Source: Runella defluvii
GTDB lineage: Bacteria; Bacteroidota; Bacteroidia; Cytophagales; Spirosomataceae
Reading direction: 5' to 3'
Length of the DNA stretch: 64,000 nt
Assembly (NCBI RefSeq): GCF_014195535.1
Contig: NZ_JACIBY010000009.1
Location: 148,633-212,632 of the forward strand
Below the pieces are notes generated by a model. It ran no database searches and was not told where the DNA came from. It saw nothing but the letters and a program-made list of their open reading frames with translations. Position numbers and translations under genes: made by a program. Below, one piece after another: positions 28,139 through 37,008 of the stretch. The first letter of the stretch is position 1. Every line of letters begins with the position of its first letter.

Positions 28139-28777
28139 ATGGAACAAAGAGACTTATTTGGCAACATCATACCTTCTTTAGATAATAATAAACCAAAGTC
28201 AGGATTAACAAAAATTGAAAACGGTGAGTATTTATTTTATCCAGATTTTTTTTCAAAAGTAGAAAGTGATTTGTACTTGCAAAATCTAAAAGAAAACATT
28301 GATTGGAAACAAGAATCAATGAATATGTATGGCAAACAAGTTGCCTTTCCACGTTTGACAGCGTGGTACGGTGATAATGACAAACCTTATTCATTTTCAG
28401 GTATAACATTAGCACCAAAAGTTTGGACAAGAGAACTTCTTGAAATAAAAGACAAGATTGAACCTTTATCAAAAGTTCAATTTAATAGCGTTTTGCTTAA
28501 TCGATATAGAAATGGAAACGACTCCATTTCTTGGCATACAGACGCAGAAAAGGAATTAGGGCCAAACCCAGTAATTGCTTCCGTTAATTTTGGTGCAACA
28601 AGAAAATTTCAATTAAGACACATTAAGACTAAAGAAAAGTTAGAAATTGAATTAACACACGGGAGTCTTTTAATAATGCAAGGAGAAATGCAACACTTTT
28701 GGCAACATCAAGTACCAAAAACAAGCAAAGTTGTAAACGAAAGAATAAACCTAACTTTTAGAGTGATTAAGTTGTGA
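28139..28777 (+). CDS. alkB: AlkB-like Fe(II)/2-oxoglutarate-dependent dioxygenase
   Basis: 212 aa, the size of E. coli AlkB. It oxidatively demethylates alkylated bases (1-methyladenine, 3-methylcytosine) in DNA or RNA. Seen: the iron ligand motif ISWHTDAEKELG, the distal His in MQHFWQHQVPKT, and the 2-oxoglutarate arginine in ERINLTFRVIK. LLNRYRNGNDSISWHTD and SVNFGATRKFQLRH are typical of the family. The ATG at 28139 is preferred to an upstream start (28082), whose extra residues are unlike AlkB. Only 7 bases separate it from the methyltransferase-helicase gene, so they are probably one operon. Confidence 0.92.
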   Translation: MEQRDLFGNIIPSLDNNKPKSGLTKIENGEYLFYPDFFSKVESDLYLQNLKENIDWKQESMNMYGKQVAFPRLTAWYGDNDKPYSFSGITLAPKVWTRELLEIKDKIEPLSKVQFNSVLLNRYRNGNDSISWHTDAEKELGPNPVIASVNFGATRKFQLRHIKTKEKLEIELTHGSLLIMQGEMQHFWQHQVPKTSKVVNERINLTFRVIKL

Positions 28778-28784
28778 TGACTTT

Positions 28785-31700
28785 ATGAAAGAATACGCAA
28801 ATAGAATACAGTCATTACAAAATCCGACTTTTCAGCAAATTAGAAAAATTTCTAATGATGCATTGTCGCACTTTTCAAAAAGTGAGAGAGATACTTTTTG
28901 GCAAAATCTAAATCAAGGAGTTGATTTATTAGATTCACACGAACTAATGTGTCAATATATTTTCTCTTATGGAAATATGCACGAAGCCAAAATCCAAAAG
29001 GCTTTATCTTCGATTAGCAATCCAAAGGAAGTTTTTAAAACTGATATAGCAATTATTGATTGGGGTTGTGGTCAAGGTTTGGCAACTGTTTGCTTTTTTG
29101 ATTTTCTAAAAAGTCAAGGGATACCTAACAACACACAAAAAGTAATTTTAATTGAGCCATCTGAACAAGCATTAGAAAGAGCAAAACTGCACACAAACGT
29201 TTACATCAAAGATGAAACAAAAATTCAGCTCGTAAACAAATACTTAGACGAAGTTGAAAGAACGGATATTGAAACAAATCAATCAATTACGATTCATTTT
29301 TTCTCAAATATTCTTGATGTACCGCAGATTGACTTAAAAAAATTAGCTCAGCTTGTTGGTGAAAACGTAATAGGAGAACATTATTTTTTCTGTGTAAGTC
29401 CATTGATTGAAGGACGAAGCCACAGATTAGATGCTTTCTACAATTATTTCGATTTACCTCCAGTACTTTCTGATTTTGAGCAAAGTGAAAACAAATTAAA
29501 TCTTTTAGCGGAAGAAGCACACGGTAAAGATGTTTTTAGAAAATATACGCTAAAGCTAAAAGTCTTCAAATTTGAAAAAGGCAAGACTTACTATATTCCT
29601 ATCGACTATTATCCAGCTGTACAATTTCACGCAGGATATTATTTAGATTGCTTTAAAGACAAACGGGCTAATTTATCCCTACTATCTGACTTTGAGGTTT
29701 CTGCACCTTTTGATATTGGAGCCAGTGCTTATCAAGATATAAATCCAATATTAGCAGTTCTCAATAATATTATTACAAGAGGATTACCTACCAAAGCAAG
29801 TCCGTTTATTGAAACTCAATTTCAGAGCTTTGGCAACAATTTTCAACGTACCGATTTTGGTTCGATCATTTTTGAAAACAAAAATGTTGACCCAAACAAT
29901 TTACAATTAACGCAATCGCCCGTTGCAATTGCCCGTCTGCAGAAAACAATTATTGAAGCAATTCTTACTGAAAAGTTAGATATTCAACAAAGTCAATGGA
30001 ATATCTTGGTTAAAGAAAATGACGTTCCTTGTGCCGCAATGGCTTTTGAAGATTTAAAGCAAATATTCGAGAATTTGACGGCATTAAGTCTTGACTTTGA
30101 AACAATGAAATTTCCACAGGTGAACCTAGAAATAATTGGTTCGCAGGAATATTTGACTTCACCACTACACTTGAATACAAAACCCGTTGCTAGTGCGACA
30201 TCTCAACAAAAAAGCAAAGTTTATGATTTAGTCATAGATATTTCAATGGCTATAATAGAAGAAATAAAAGAGCAAACTTTTAGCGAGTTCAAGTGCAAAA
30301 ATCATTGTTACTTCAATATCCGTTCAGCCAAAATAAGAAGAAATCAAAGGCATATTTACACATCAGATACGATTCAATATAAACCATTAGTTACAAGCGA
30401 TACACAAGGTAATTATGAAGATATTGAAACTAACAAGTTACACTTAAAGTACTTCGTTCAATTACTTTTTCGCAAAGAAGATTTTCGACAAGGTCAGCTT
30501 CCCATTTTAAACAGAGCGTTACAAAACAAGAGTGTAATTGGTCTTTTACCAACGGGCGGTGGGAAAACTCTAACTTACCAGTTGGCTGCAATGTTGCAAC
30601 CAGGTGTAACGCTTATTATTGACCCATTAAGGTCATTGATGAAAGACCAATATGACGGGCTTGTAAACATAGGAATCGATACTTGTACTTTCATAAACTC
30701 AACCTTGACTGCACAAGAAAAAGACGAACGAGAAAGGCAAATGGGGTCTTCTCAAATGCAATTTGTTTTTCTTTCGCCAGAACGTTTATGTATTTACAAG
30801 TTTCGGGAACGATTGAAGACAATGAGAGATATGAATGTTTACTTCGCATACGGAGTAATAGACGAAGTTCATTGCGTTTCAGAATGGGGGCACGATTTCC
30901 GTTTTTCATATTTACATTTAGGGCGTAACCTATATAATTATGTGTTGCCTAAAAACAAGGATAAGCGACTAACATTGTTTGGATTAACTGCTACGGCTTC
31001 CTTTGACGTGCTTGCTGATGTTGAACGAGAATTATCAGGTAATGGTGCTTTTGCTTTGGATTCTGATACAATTGTGAGATATGAGAATACAAACAGATTA
31101 GAACTTCAATACAAAATTGAAAAAGTACCTATCGAATATGAAGCCGACAAATTCTTCGACAAAAATGGCTTGTTAGACAGTTCTCTAGGCAAAGCTGTAA
31201 ATATCACCGATAAATGGACTGTATATAATTCCAAGAAGGAATTTTTAAAAAAATACATTTCTCTAGTTCCTTCCTATGCAAATGAATTACAAACAGAAAT
31301 ATCATTAAAAAGAGTAAAAACACAATTCAACAATAGGCAAAACACAAAAGAAAATAATGATGGAATAAATTTAAAGGTTGACTTCCCAATTGACTTCTAC
31401 ACTTCAAGTAATGAATATCAACAAGCGGGCATAGTTTTTTGTCCCCACAAAAAAAATGGAGGAATTTCGGTAAATGAAAATGCAATTTCTTTAAAAGATT
31501 ACACTCCTAATATTGGCACTTTTATGGGAAGTGGAGATGATGAAGATTCAGATGAAATAGACAGAGCTTCATTTGAAAATTTAGAACTATTTAGGGATAA
31601 CAAATTACCCATAATGGTTGCTACAAAGGCCTTCGGAATGGGAATTGACAAACCTAATGTTCGTTTTACTGTAAATATGAACTATTCCAGCTCACTTGAA

Positions 31701-33263
31701 AGTTTTATTCAAGAAGCAGGTAGAGCAGGCAGAGATAAAAAAATTGCTTTAGCAACGATATTGTTTGCAGATTATAAGTTGGTTAGAATAAACTCTAAGT
31801 TTCCATCAAATCAATTCCCTTTACGTATCATTAAAAACAAATGGTTTAAAGAAGAAGACTTAAATAAAATTATAAAACATTACAACTTAATCATTGGGAA
31901 TGAATTTTTAGATTATTTCACACCGCACCACGATTTGGTTAAATTACGATGCGAAGATGATAATAAGAAATTTACTTTTGGCGAATGTGATAGCTGTGAA
32001 TTAGTCAATAATTGCAGTCTGAGTAAAACCCCAAAAGAAGCTAAAGGATTTCAGTATATTAAAGATTTAGAAGAAATTTTAAAAATTAATGGTTTAGATT
32101 TTTCAAAGAAAAACTTAGAATACATAAGTGCAGACTACGAAACAGTTATGTTTTTCTATAATAACAGCTTCAATGGAAGCTTGAATGAGAAAAAAACAAT
32201 GCACGCAATTCTTAGCAAATCTGCAACAAAATATTTTTTAGATGACAACGAAGAAATTAAAGTAAATGAAATTGAAACAGTTAACAACTTTTTGGAAAAA
32301 TTACTATCTGTCGAAGTTGGCGTAGAGATAGTTGCTTTTATTTCTTACAGGGATAATTATGCCGATTACTCAAAAGCTATTTATCGAATGTGTTGCATTG
32401 AATTGATTGACGACTTTACACAAGACTATAGTAAACAACAATTCAGAATTGTTACAAAACGTAAAGCAGACGGGGAATATTACAAAGGACTTAAAAGGTT
32501 CTTAACGCGATATTATTCTATCGAACGAGCAGAAGAAGAAATAAAAAAAGTACCAGCATATAAAGGCGATAACGAAATTCATAAATGCCTTTCTTACCTT
32601 ACTGAGTTTATTTATGAAAAAATCGCTGTCAAAAGAAAAAGAGCAATTGATGATATGCGTACTTTTTGTGTGCAGGGGATTAATGACAAAAAAGATTGGA
32701 AAGAGGTAAATGAAGACTTAAAAGACTTTATTTACTATTACTTCAATTCAAAATATGCCCAGGATAATTATGAAACTGAAAACGGAGAAGCATTTTCTTT
32801 AACAACCGATACAGACAAAGGGAAATTATCTTCATTTGATATATTATTTAAATATCTACGTGTAATAAACGAAGATGTTTACGGCTCAAGTGGTTCTCCT
32901 AAAGACAGTGTTAAACACTTGCAAGGTGCAGTTCGATTAATTAGAAGGTCTTTAACTGACAATAACCCAGCACTTGCAATGTTAAATGCATTTAGTATAG
33001 CCTATCTTGGTACAAATAATAATGAAGTATTAGAACAAGAATTAGAAAATAGCTATAAAGAAGGTTACAGAGATTTTTATTCAAATAACACTAACAAAGA
33101 TGAGTTTTACATTGGGATTGAAAAGTTGGCATCAAATTTAAAAATAAGCCATATCCCCAAAAAGACAATCAAGAAAATGCACGATTGGACAACTGAATGT
33201 GAATTACACATTCATACAAATTGGTTAACTAGTTTTACAGAAAAATACACTAACGCACAATGA
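28785..33263 (+). CDS. Methyltransferase-RecQ helicase fusion protein, candidate defence effector
   Basis: 1492 aa. N-terminal class I SAM methyltransferase-like domain: IIDWGCGQGLATVCFF (about residues 90-105), then ILIEPSEQALERAK. Residues about 300-560 match nothing I know. A RecQ-type SF2 helicase follows: LLPTGGGKTLTYQ (Walker A, about 586-598), VIDEVHCVSEWGHDF (DEVH about 693), FGLTATAS (about 733), ATKAFGMGIDKPNVRF (about 947) and FIQEAGRAGRDK (about 975). Cys1056, Cys1068, Cys1071 and a Cys near 1077 could be the RecQ zinc site. The C-terminal ~400 aa are unrecognised, and no HRDC domain is seen. Strongly AT-rich, flanked by alkB and a membrane-anchored coiled-coil gene. The defence role is inference. 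Confidence 0.85.
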   Translation: MKEYANRIQSLQNPTFQQIRKISNDALSHFSKSERDTFWQNLNQGVDLLDSHELMCQYIFSYGNMHEAKIQKALSSISNPKEVFKTDIAIIDWGCGQGLATVCFFDFLKSQGIPNNTQKVILIEPSEQALERAKLHTNVYIKDETKIQLVNKYLDEVERTDIETNQSITIHFFSNILDVPQIDLKKLAQLVGENVIGEHYFFCVSPLIEGRSHRLDAFYNYFDLPPVLSDFEQSENKLNLLAEEAHGKDVFRKYTLKLKVFKFEKGKTYYIPIDYYPAVQFHAGYYLDCFKDKRANLSLLSDFEVSAPFDIGASAYQDINPILAVLNNIITRGLPTKASPFIETQFQSFGNNFQRTDFGSIIFENKNVDPNNLQLTQSPVAIARLQKTIIEAILTEKLDIQQSQWNILVKENDVPCAAMAFEDLKQIFENLTALSLDFETMKFPQVNLEIIGSQEYLTSPLHLNTKPVASATSQQKSKVYDLVIDISMAIIEEIKEQTFSEFKCKNHCYFNIRSAKIRRNQRHIYTSDTIQYKPLVTSDTQGNYEDIETNKLHLKYFVQLLFRKEDFRQGQLPILNRALQNKSVIGLLPTGGGKTLTYQLAAMLQPGVTLIIDPLRSLMKDQYDGLVNIGIDTCTFINSTLTAQEKDERERQMGSSQMQFVFLSPERLCIYKFRERLKTMRDMNVYFAYGVIDEVHCVSEWGHDFRFSYLHLGRNLYNYVLPKNKDKRLTLFGLTATASFDVLADVERELSGNGAFALDSDTIVRYENTNRLELQYKIEKVPIEYEADKFFDKNGLLDSSLGKAVNITDKWTVYNSKKEFLKKYISLVPSYANELQTEISLKRVKTQFNNRQNTKENNDGINLKVDFPIDFYTSSNEYQQAGIVFCPHKKNGGISVNENAISLKDYTPNIGTFMGSGDDEDSDEIDRASFENLELFRDNKLPIMVATKAFGMGIDKPNVRFTVNMNYSSSLESFIQEAGRAGRDKKIALATILFADYKLVRINSKFPSNQFPLRIIKNKWFKEEDLNKIIKHYNLIIGNEFLDYFTPHHDLVKLRCEDDNKKFTFGECDSCELVNNCSLSKTPKEAKGFQYIKDLEEILKINGLDFSKKNLEYISADYETVMFFYNNSFNGSLNEKKTMHAILSKSATKYFLDDNEEIKVNEIETVNNFLEKLLSVEVGVEIVAFISYRDNYADYSKAIYRMCCIELIDDFTQDYSKQQFRIVTKRKADGEYYKGLKRFLTRYYSIERAEEEIKKVPAYKGDNEIHKCLSYLTEFIYEKIAVKRKRAIDDMRTFCVQGINDKKDWKEVNEDLKDFIYYYFNSKYAQDNYETENGEAFSLTTDTDKGKLSSFDILFKYLRVINEDVYGSSGSPKDSVKHLQGAVRLIRRSLTDNNPALAMLNAFSIAYLGTNNNEVLEQELENSYKEGYRDFYSNNTNKDEFYIGIEKLASNLKISHIPKKTIKKMHDWTTECELHIHTNWLTSFTEKYTNAQ

Positions 33264-34048
33264 GTACAACAAACGAAAATATTTTACAGTCTTTAGCTAT
33301 TTTGGAGCAGAATTTAAAAAATATCAATTCTGCCAAGGAGCAAGTAAACAATGTTGTTACTACAACAGGCAACTTAGCAAAAATAATAGAAAAATATCAG
33401 GCAAGTTTTGAGAGTCTATCAATCAATGTCAAAGCCGTTCTTGATGATTCAAGAAAATTCAACCTTGATTCAATTGCAAAACTATCTGAGCAAACAAAAA
33501 ATTTAAGTAAAGAAACTGCAAAACTTAGCGAGTTTGATACGTCAAAGGCTTTAAAGTCAATTGAAGGTGAGGCAATAAAACAATTTCAAAAAAAATTAAG
33601 CAAACCAATTGAAGGCTTAGAAGAGCAAATTAAAAATATTGAAAAAGAAGTCACTAAATTAACAGAGTACAATTTCAAAGATTCGTTTAGCAATCTTGAA
33701 AAACAAGTTATCAGTCAATTTAATAAAGACTTAAAAGAAAAACTCACTAATCTTGACAACAAAGTAATAGACCTTCAATTAAAAATCAACGAATTCAAGG
33801 CACAAATATTACGCATTGAAAGAATTGACTTAGAATCACATTTTAAACACATGCTGAGTACTTTAACAAACCATACAGATAAACAAAATATTGAAATCAC
33901 TAAAAAGCATGAAGAAATAAGAGATAAGTGTGACAATATTATTTTACGACTTGCCCGTCAGGAAAAAGAAATTAACACATTAAAAACTCTATTATTTTCA
34001 GCAATTGGAATGCTTATAATTGGTATAATTTTAAATATATTTTTTTAA
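33260..34048 (+). CDS. Coiled-coil protein with C-terminal membrane anchor, partner of the helicase
   Basis: 262 aa. Residues about 5-240 are almost entirely heptad-like, rich in K, E, N, L and I (for example IEGLEEQIKNIEKEVTKLTEY and LDNKVIDLQLKINEFKAQ). The last ~20 residues form one hydrophobic segment (LLFSAIGMLIIGIILNIFF), giving a tail-anchored protein with its coiled coil in the cytoplasm. The start overlaps the helicase stop by four bases (ATGA), so the two are translationally coupled. No family recognised. It could tether the helicase to the membrane or act as the effector. Confidence 0.75.
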   Translation: MSTTNENILQSLAILEQNLKNINSAKEQVNNVVTTTGNLAKIIEKYQASFESLSINVKAVLDDSRKFNLDSIAKLSEQTKNLSKETAKLSEFDTSKALKSIEGEAIKQFQKKLSKPIEGLEEQIKNIEKEVTKLTEYNFKDSFSNLEKQVISQFNKDLKEKLTNLDNKVIDLQLKINEFKAQILRIERIDLESHFKHMLSTLTNHTDKQNIEITKKHEEIRDKCDNIILRLARQEKEINTLKTLLFSAIGMLIIGIILNIFF

Positions 34049-34059
34049 ATTTTAGACTA

Positions 34060-34135
34060 TTTGTTGGCACATTTGCAAAACCAACCAAGTCAATACACAA
34101 GCCAAGTTTTGCAAAACAGCAAACAAGCTAACGGT
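34060..34135. repeat. Imperfect palindrome at the end of the accessory operon
   Basis: TTTGCAAAAC (34072-34081) and GTTTTGCAAA (34106-34115) are a perfect 10-bp inverted repeat around a 24-base spacer. Looser complementary outer parts (TTGTTGGC before, GCAAACAAGC after) suggest an extended hairpin about 12 bases after the coiled-coil gene. It may be a terminator or the island edge. The rest of the gap up to 34325 shows nothing. Confidence 0.55.
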
Positions 34136-34325
34136 TTAATCCTCATTTTTCAAATAAACTTTTGTTTAAAAAAGTTACTATATCACCAAAACGTTAAATG
34201 CTCAGTTTAGACCCTGACTAAATCAGTTTAAACAAGTACAAAAAATACTATAAATCCCTAATTTCATCGTACTTTCTCTCTTAAACTTACAGCATCTATC
34301 GAAAACCAAGCCCTTCAATAGCAAT

Positions 34326-35990
34326 CTACTCCTTCTTCAAAACCCAGCTCCCTTCAACTTTCTTATCACTTTCTAGTCGGATGAGGTAGGTGCCACGGGG
34401 AAGTTGGATTGCGTCGGCCTTTATTTTATCAGTCATGGGTTCGGCTGGTAATTTTATTTTTTTGCCCGTCAAATCATAACACACAACCGTATAGGGGTTA
34501 TTGTCTGCGTAGGGAACGTAAAATACGCCTGAGGTGGGATTGGGATAGAGGCCAATCGTTGGCGCCGTTGCGGGCTTTTCTACCGAGGTTATCGCAAAAA
34601 GTACAGGCTCCGATAGTTCACTTTTGCAGTTTCCCAACGTAACCTGTAATGTATATACGCCTTGTTTGGTCGCCGAATAAACCGTGTCGGTGGCATTCGG
34701 TACAGCCGTATTATTGTAAAACCACTGATTACCCGTTTTTGAGCTGGAAACCAACCGCTCCCCTACTTGCTTAATGGTTGGTTTGTTGACCACAATCGTC
34801 GTAAAAGTTGTCGCATTGGAGGCTCCTAAAGTACACCCAAATTCGTTCGTCACCGTCACTTTATACTCCCCCGCCGAAGTCACTCGGTAGGTATTTGTTG
34901 AAGTTACCCCAACCGATTGGCCGTCTTTTAGCCATTCGTATTTGGTCTGTCCAGCGGGCTGAGCCGTCAGAAGCACACTTTCCCCCAAACAAATCGTCCC
35001 CGTTTTATCCGAACTAATGGCCGCATTGGCAAGGGTGATGATCGTAAAACGAGCCGATGAATACGGGCGGCAAGCGCCACTTACGCCATCGAGGGTGGCA
35101 ACGACAAAGTACTTCCCCGCGTTTTTGGGCAGTGCAATGTTCGTTAAAACGGCTTCCGTTTTATTAGAAGTCAGCGCGCTGTTGGGCACCACCCCAAGCA
35201 ACGTACCCGATGAGGCGTAGGCTTCCTCTTCCGTCAAAGGCTCGGTGGTGGTCAGTCGAAAGCGAACGGCTTGGTTAGAAACGCCGCTCATCCCTTTGAG
35301 GGAAAGGGTGGCCGTCGCACCAGGACAAAAAGAGCTTTGATTGGTATTGATGGTAATCGCGGAATTGATCGTCACCCCTGAGCCACAACAATACGCTGGG
35401 GGATCGAGCGGATCCGCAAATTGTTCCAATGGCACCGCATTCACAAAATTTCGCTGACCCGAACGAGAGTAAAAACTGGGCCGCACATTTAGGGCATATT
35501 TGTCCGCCAACTTCACAAATTCGTCCGACTCATCCAAAACCGATATGGCTCCAAAGCACCCATTCCCTTTAAACTGAAAAAGCGCCACGGCTTTGTCTTT
35601 CGTAAAGCGCCCATAAATGGTTTCGGTCGCAGATTTCCCAATGACATAGTAGCGGTAGGCGTCGCTCAGTGAGTTAAAGAAAGATTGGTTGGGTTCGTTG
35701 GGTCCCAAACGCAACGGCGTTTTATCCCATTCGCCCTTCACCCCAATGACCTCAGTGATCAAAAACGATTTTGGTACACGCAACGTCACTTGGGCCGTTG
35801 GCCCCCGTTCGGCGGTGTCTGCATTAAACGTATTTGGCGTGTTATACCCAGGAATTACCCAAACGGTATATAATTGCTTAACGGTTTCGTATGTAATTTG
35901 ATAACGAATGGTATTTGTAGAAGTTTGGCTTTTTAATTGACCAATGACTGCAAACAATAAAAACCAAAAAATCAAAATTCTTTGTTTCAT
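34326..35990 (-). CDS. Secreted surface protein with shared N-terminal module, Ig-like domain and type A T9SS signal
   Basis: 554 aa. Signal peptide (about 1-22). Residues about 25-200 are the module shared with the products at 37009-37932 and 37995-40133: YQITYETVKQLYTVWVIPGY, then GPTAQVTLRVPKSF, and the ending PSFYSRSGQ. Then come cysteine-containing Ig-like/PKD-like stretches (YEWLKDGQSVGVTSTNTYRV, AGEYKVTVTNEFGC). The C-terminal ~75 residues are a type A T9SS sorting domain: IGLYPNPTSGVFYV...YDLTGKKI...LPRGTYLIRLESDKK. It is therefore exported and attached to the cell surface. The start at 35990 is chosen over the ATG two codons upstream, but either is possible. Confidence 0.88.
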   Translation of the reverse strand: MKQRILIFWFLLFAVIGQLKSQTSTNTIRYQITYETVKQLYTVWVIPGYNTPNTFNADTAERGPTAQVTLRVPKSFLITEVIGVKGEWDKTPLRLGPNEPNQSFFNSLSDAYRYYVIGKSATETIYGRFTKDKAVALFQFKGNGCFGAISVLDESDEFVKLADKYALNVRPSFYSRSGQRNFVNAVPLEQFADPLDPPAYCCGSGVTINSAITINTNQSSFCPGATATLSLKGMSGVSNQAVRFRLTTTEPLTEEEAYASSGTLLGVVPNSALTSNKTEAVLTNIALPKNAGKYFVVATLDGVSGACRPYSSARFTIITLANAAISSDKTGTICLGESVLLTAQPAGQTKYEWLKDGQSVGVTSTNTYRVTSAGEYKVTVTNEFGCTLGASNATTFTTIVVNKPTIKQVGERLVSSSKTGNQWFYNNTAVPNATDTVYSATKQGVYTLQVTLGNCKSELSEPVLFAITSVEKPATAPTIGLYPNPTSGVFYVPYADNNPYTVVCYDLTGKKIKLPAEPMTDKIKADAIQLPRGTYLIRLESDKKVEGSWVLKKE

Positions 35991-36061
35991 TTCCATGTTG
36001 CTTTTAGTATTTTTTTACGTCAAAAAGAGGTATTTTTAACTCATGATAAATTACACAATAA

Positions 36062-36922
36062 ATGCGTTTTATTTGCTATTGTATCTTTATTTTATTCCCA
36101 ATACACCTGGCCGCTCAATGTAGTTCCCCTCAACCCAAAAAATCAGTATTAGCAACAGTGGAGGGGTCACTTGCAACGGTCAAGGTATTGGACGCACAAC
36201 CCGATGAAAGGTATCATATTTTTCGTGCATCTTTTTCTTCTACCACCTTTGAAGAGATTGCGACCACTTCTTCCCCACAATTTAGTGATACCAACGTTGA
36301 CCCTTCCGCTGGTAGTTACTGCTACTATATAAAAACTGAAAATTCTTGTGGACAGATGTCGGAACCATCCAGTAGCGCATGTACCATTCATTTAAAAGGC
36401 AGAGGCCGAACATTGCAATGGAATTCCCCTTTTCCAACTCAATCAGGAGCCATTCAATACAAAGTCAGTAAAATTGACGCTCCTCCCGTCGATGTTTCCA
36501 ACTGGATAAATTCGGAACGATTTACGCTCACACAACAAGCCCAACCCAATGATACTTACCGTGTTACGGCGACTATTACAATACAGGTAAACGGACAACC
36601 TGTAACGACTGAATTATATTCATCGCTGTATGAACTCATTGACCTCCCTGCGATTTATGTCCCCGATGCCTTTTCTCCGAACAACGACAACATTAATGAC
36701 ACTTGGGTTATCACAACGTATTTGATTCAGACATTTCGTTTACAGTTATTTGACCGAAGTGGGGTTGAAATTTTTACCGCTGACACTCCAACCAACACTT
36801 GGAATGGTATCCTTCCAGATGGTACACCCGCTACTAATCAGGTATATACATATTTGATCAATGCCACTGATTTCTTTAACGAAAATTGGCAACAAACGGG
36901 AAAGGTTTTACTATTGAAATAA
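36062..36922 (+). CDS. Secreted protein with type B T9SS (gliding-motility CHU_C) signal
   Basis: 286 aa. Signal peptide MRFICYCIFILFPIHLAAQ. The middle part is fibronectin/Ig-like (residues about 25-195, YHIFRASFSSTTFEEIATTS, GSYCYYIKTENSCGQMSEPS). The C-terminus is a CHU_C domain: YVPDAFSPNNDNINDTWVI, FRLQLFDRSGVEIF and TWNGILPDGTPATNQVYTYLI, typical of proteins exported with SprB-like partners. It is the only plus-strand gene within this surface cluster and diverges from the gene at 34326-35990. Confidence 0.9.
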   Translation: MRFICYCIFILFPIHLAAQCSSPQPKKSVLATVEGSLATVKVLDAQPDERYHIFRASFSSTTFEEIATTSSPQFSDTNVDPSAGSYCYYIKTENSCGQMSEPSSSACTIHLKGRGRTLQWNSPFPTQSGAIQYKVSKIDAPPVDVSNWINSERFTLTQQAQPNDTYRVTATITIQVNGQPVTTELYSSLYELIDLPAIYVPDAFSPNNDNINDTWVITTYLIQTFRLQLFDRSGVEIFTADTPTNTWNGILPDGTPATNQVYTYLINATDFFNENWQQTGKVLLLK

Positions 36923-36966
36923 TAAAAAAATAGGACCATCTAAAAAGATAGCCCTATCCATTGATT

Positions 36967-37001
36967 AAGAAGAAGACGAAAACCATTCGTCTTCTTCCTT
37001 T
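36967..37001. terminator. Bidirectional terminator between convergent surface genes
   Basis: A perfect 12-bp stem GAAGAAGACGAA (36969-36980) / TTCGTCTTCTTC (36986-36997) with loop AACCA, followed by CTTTT on the plus side. It lies between the stop of the CHU_C gene and the stop of the next minus-strand gene. Confidence 0.85.
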
Positions 37002-37008
37002 TATACCC

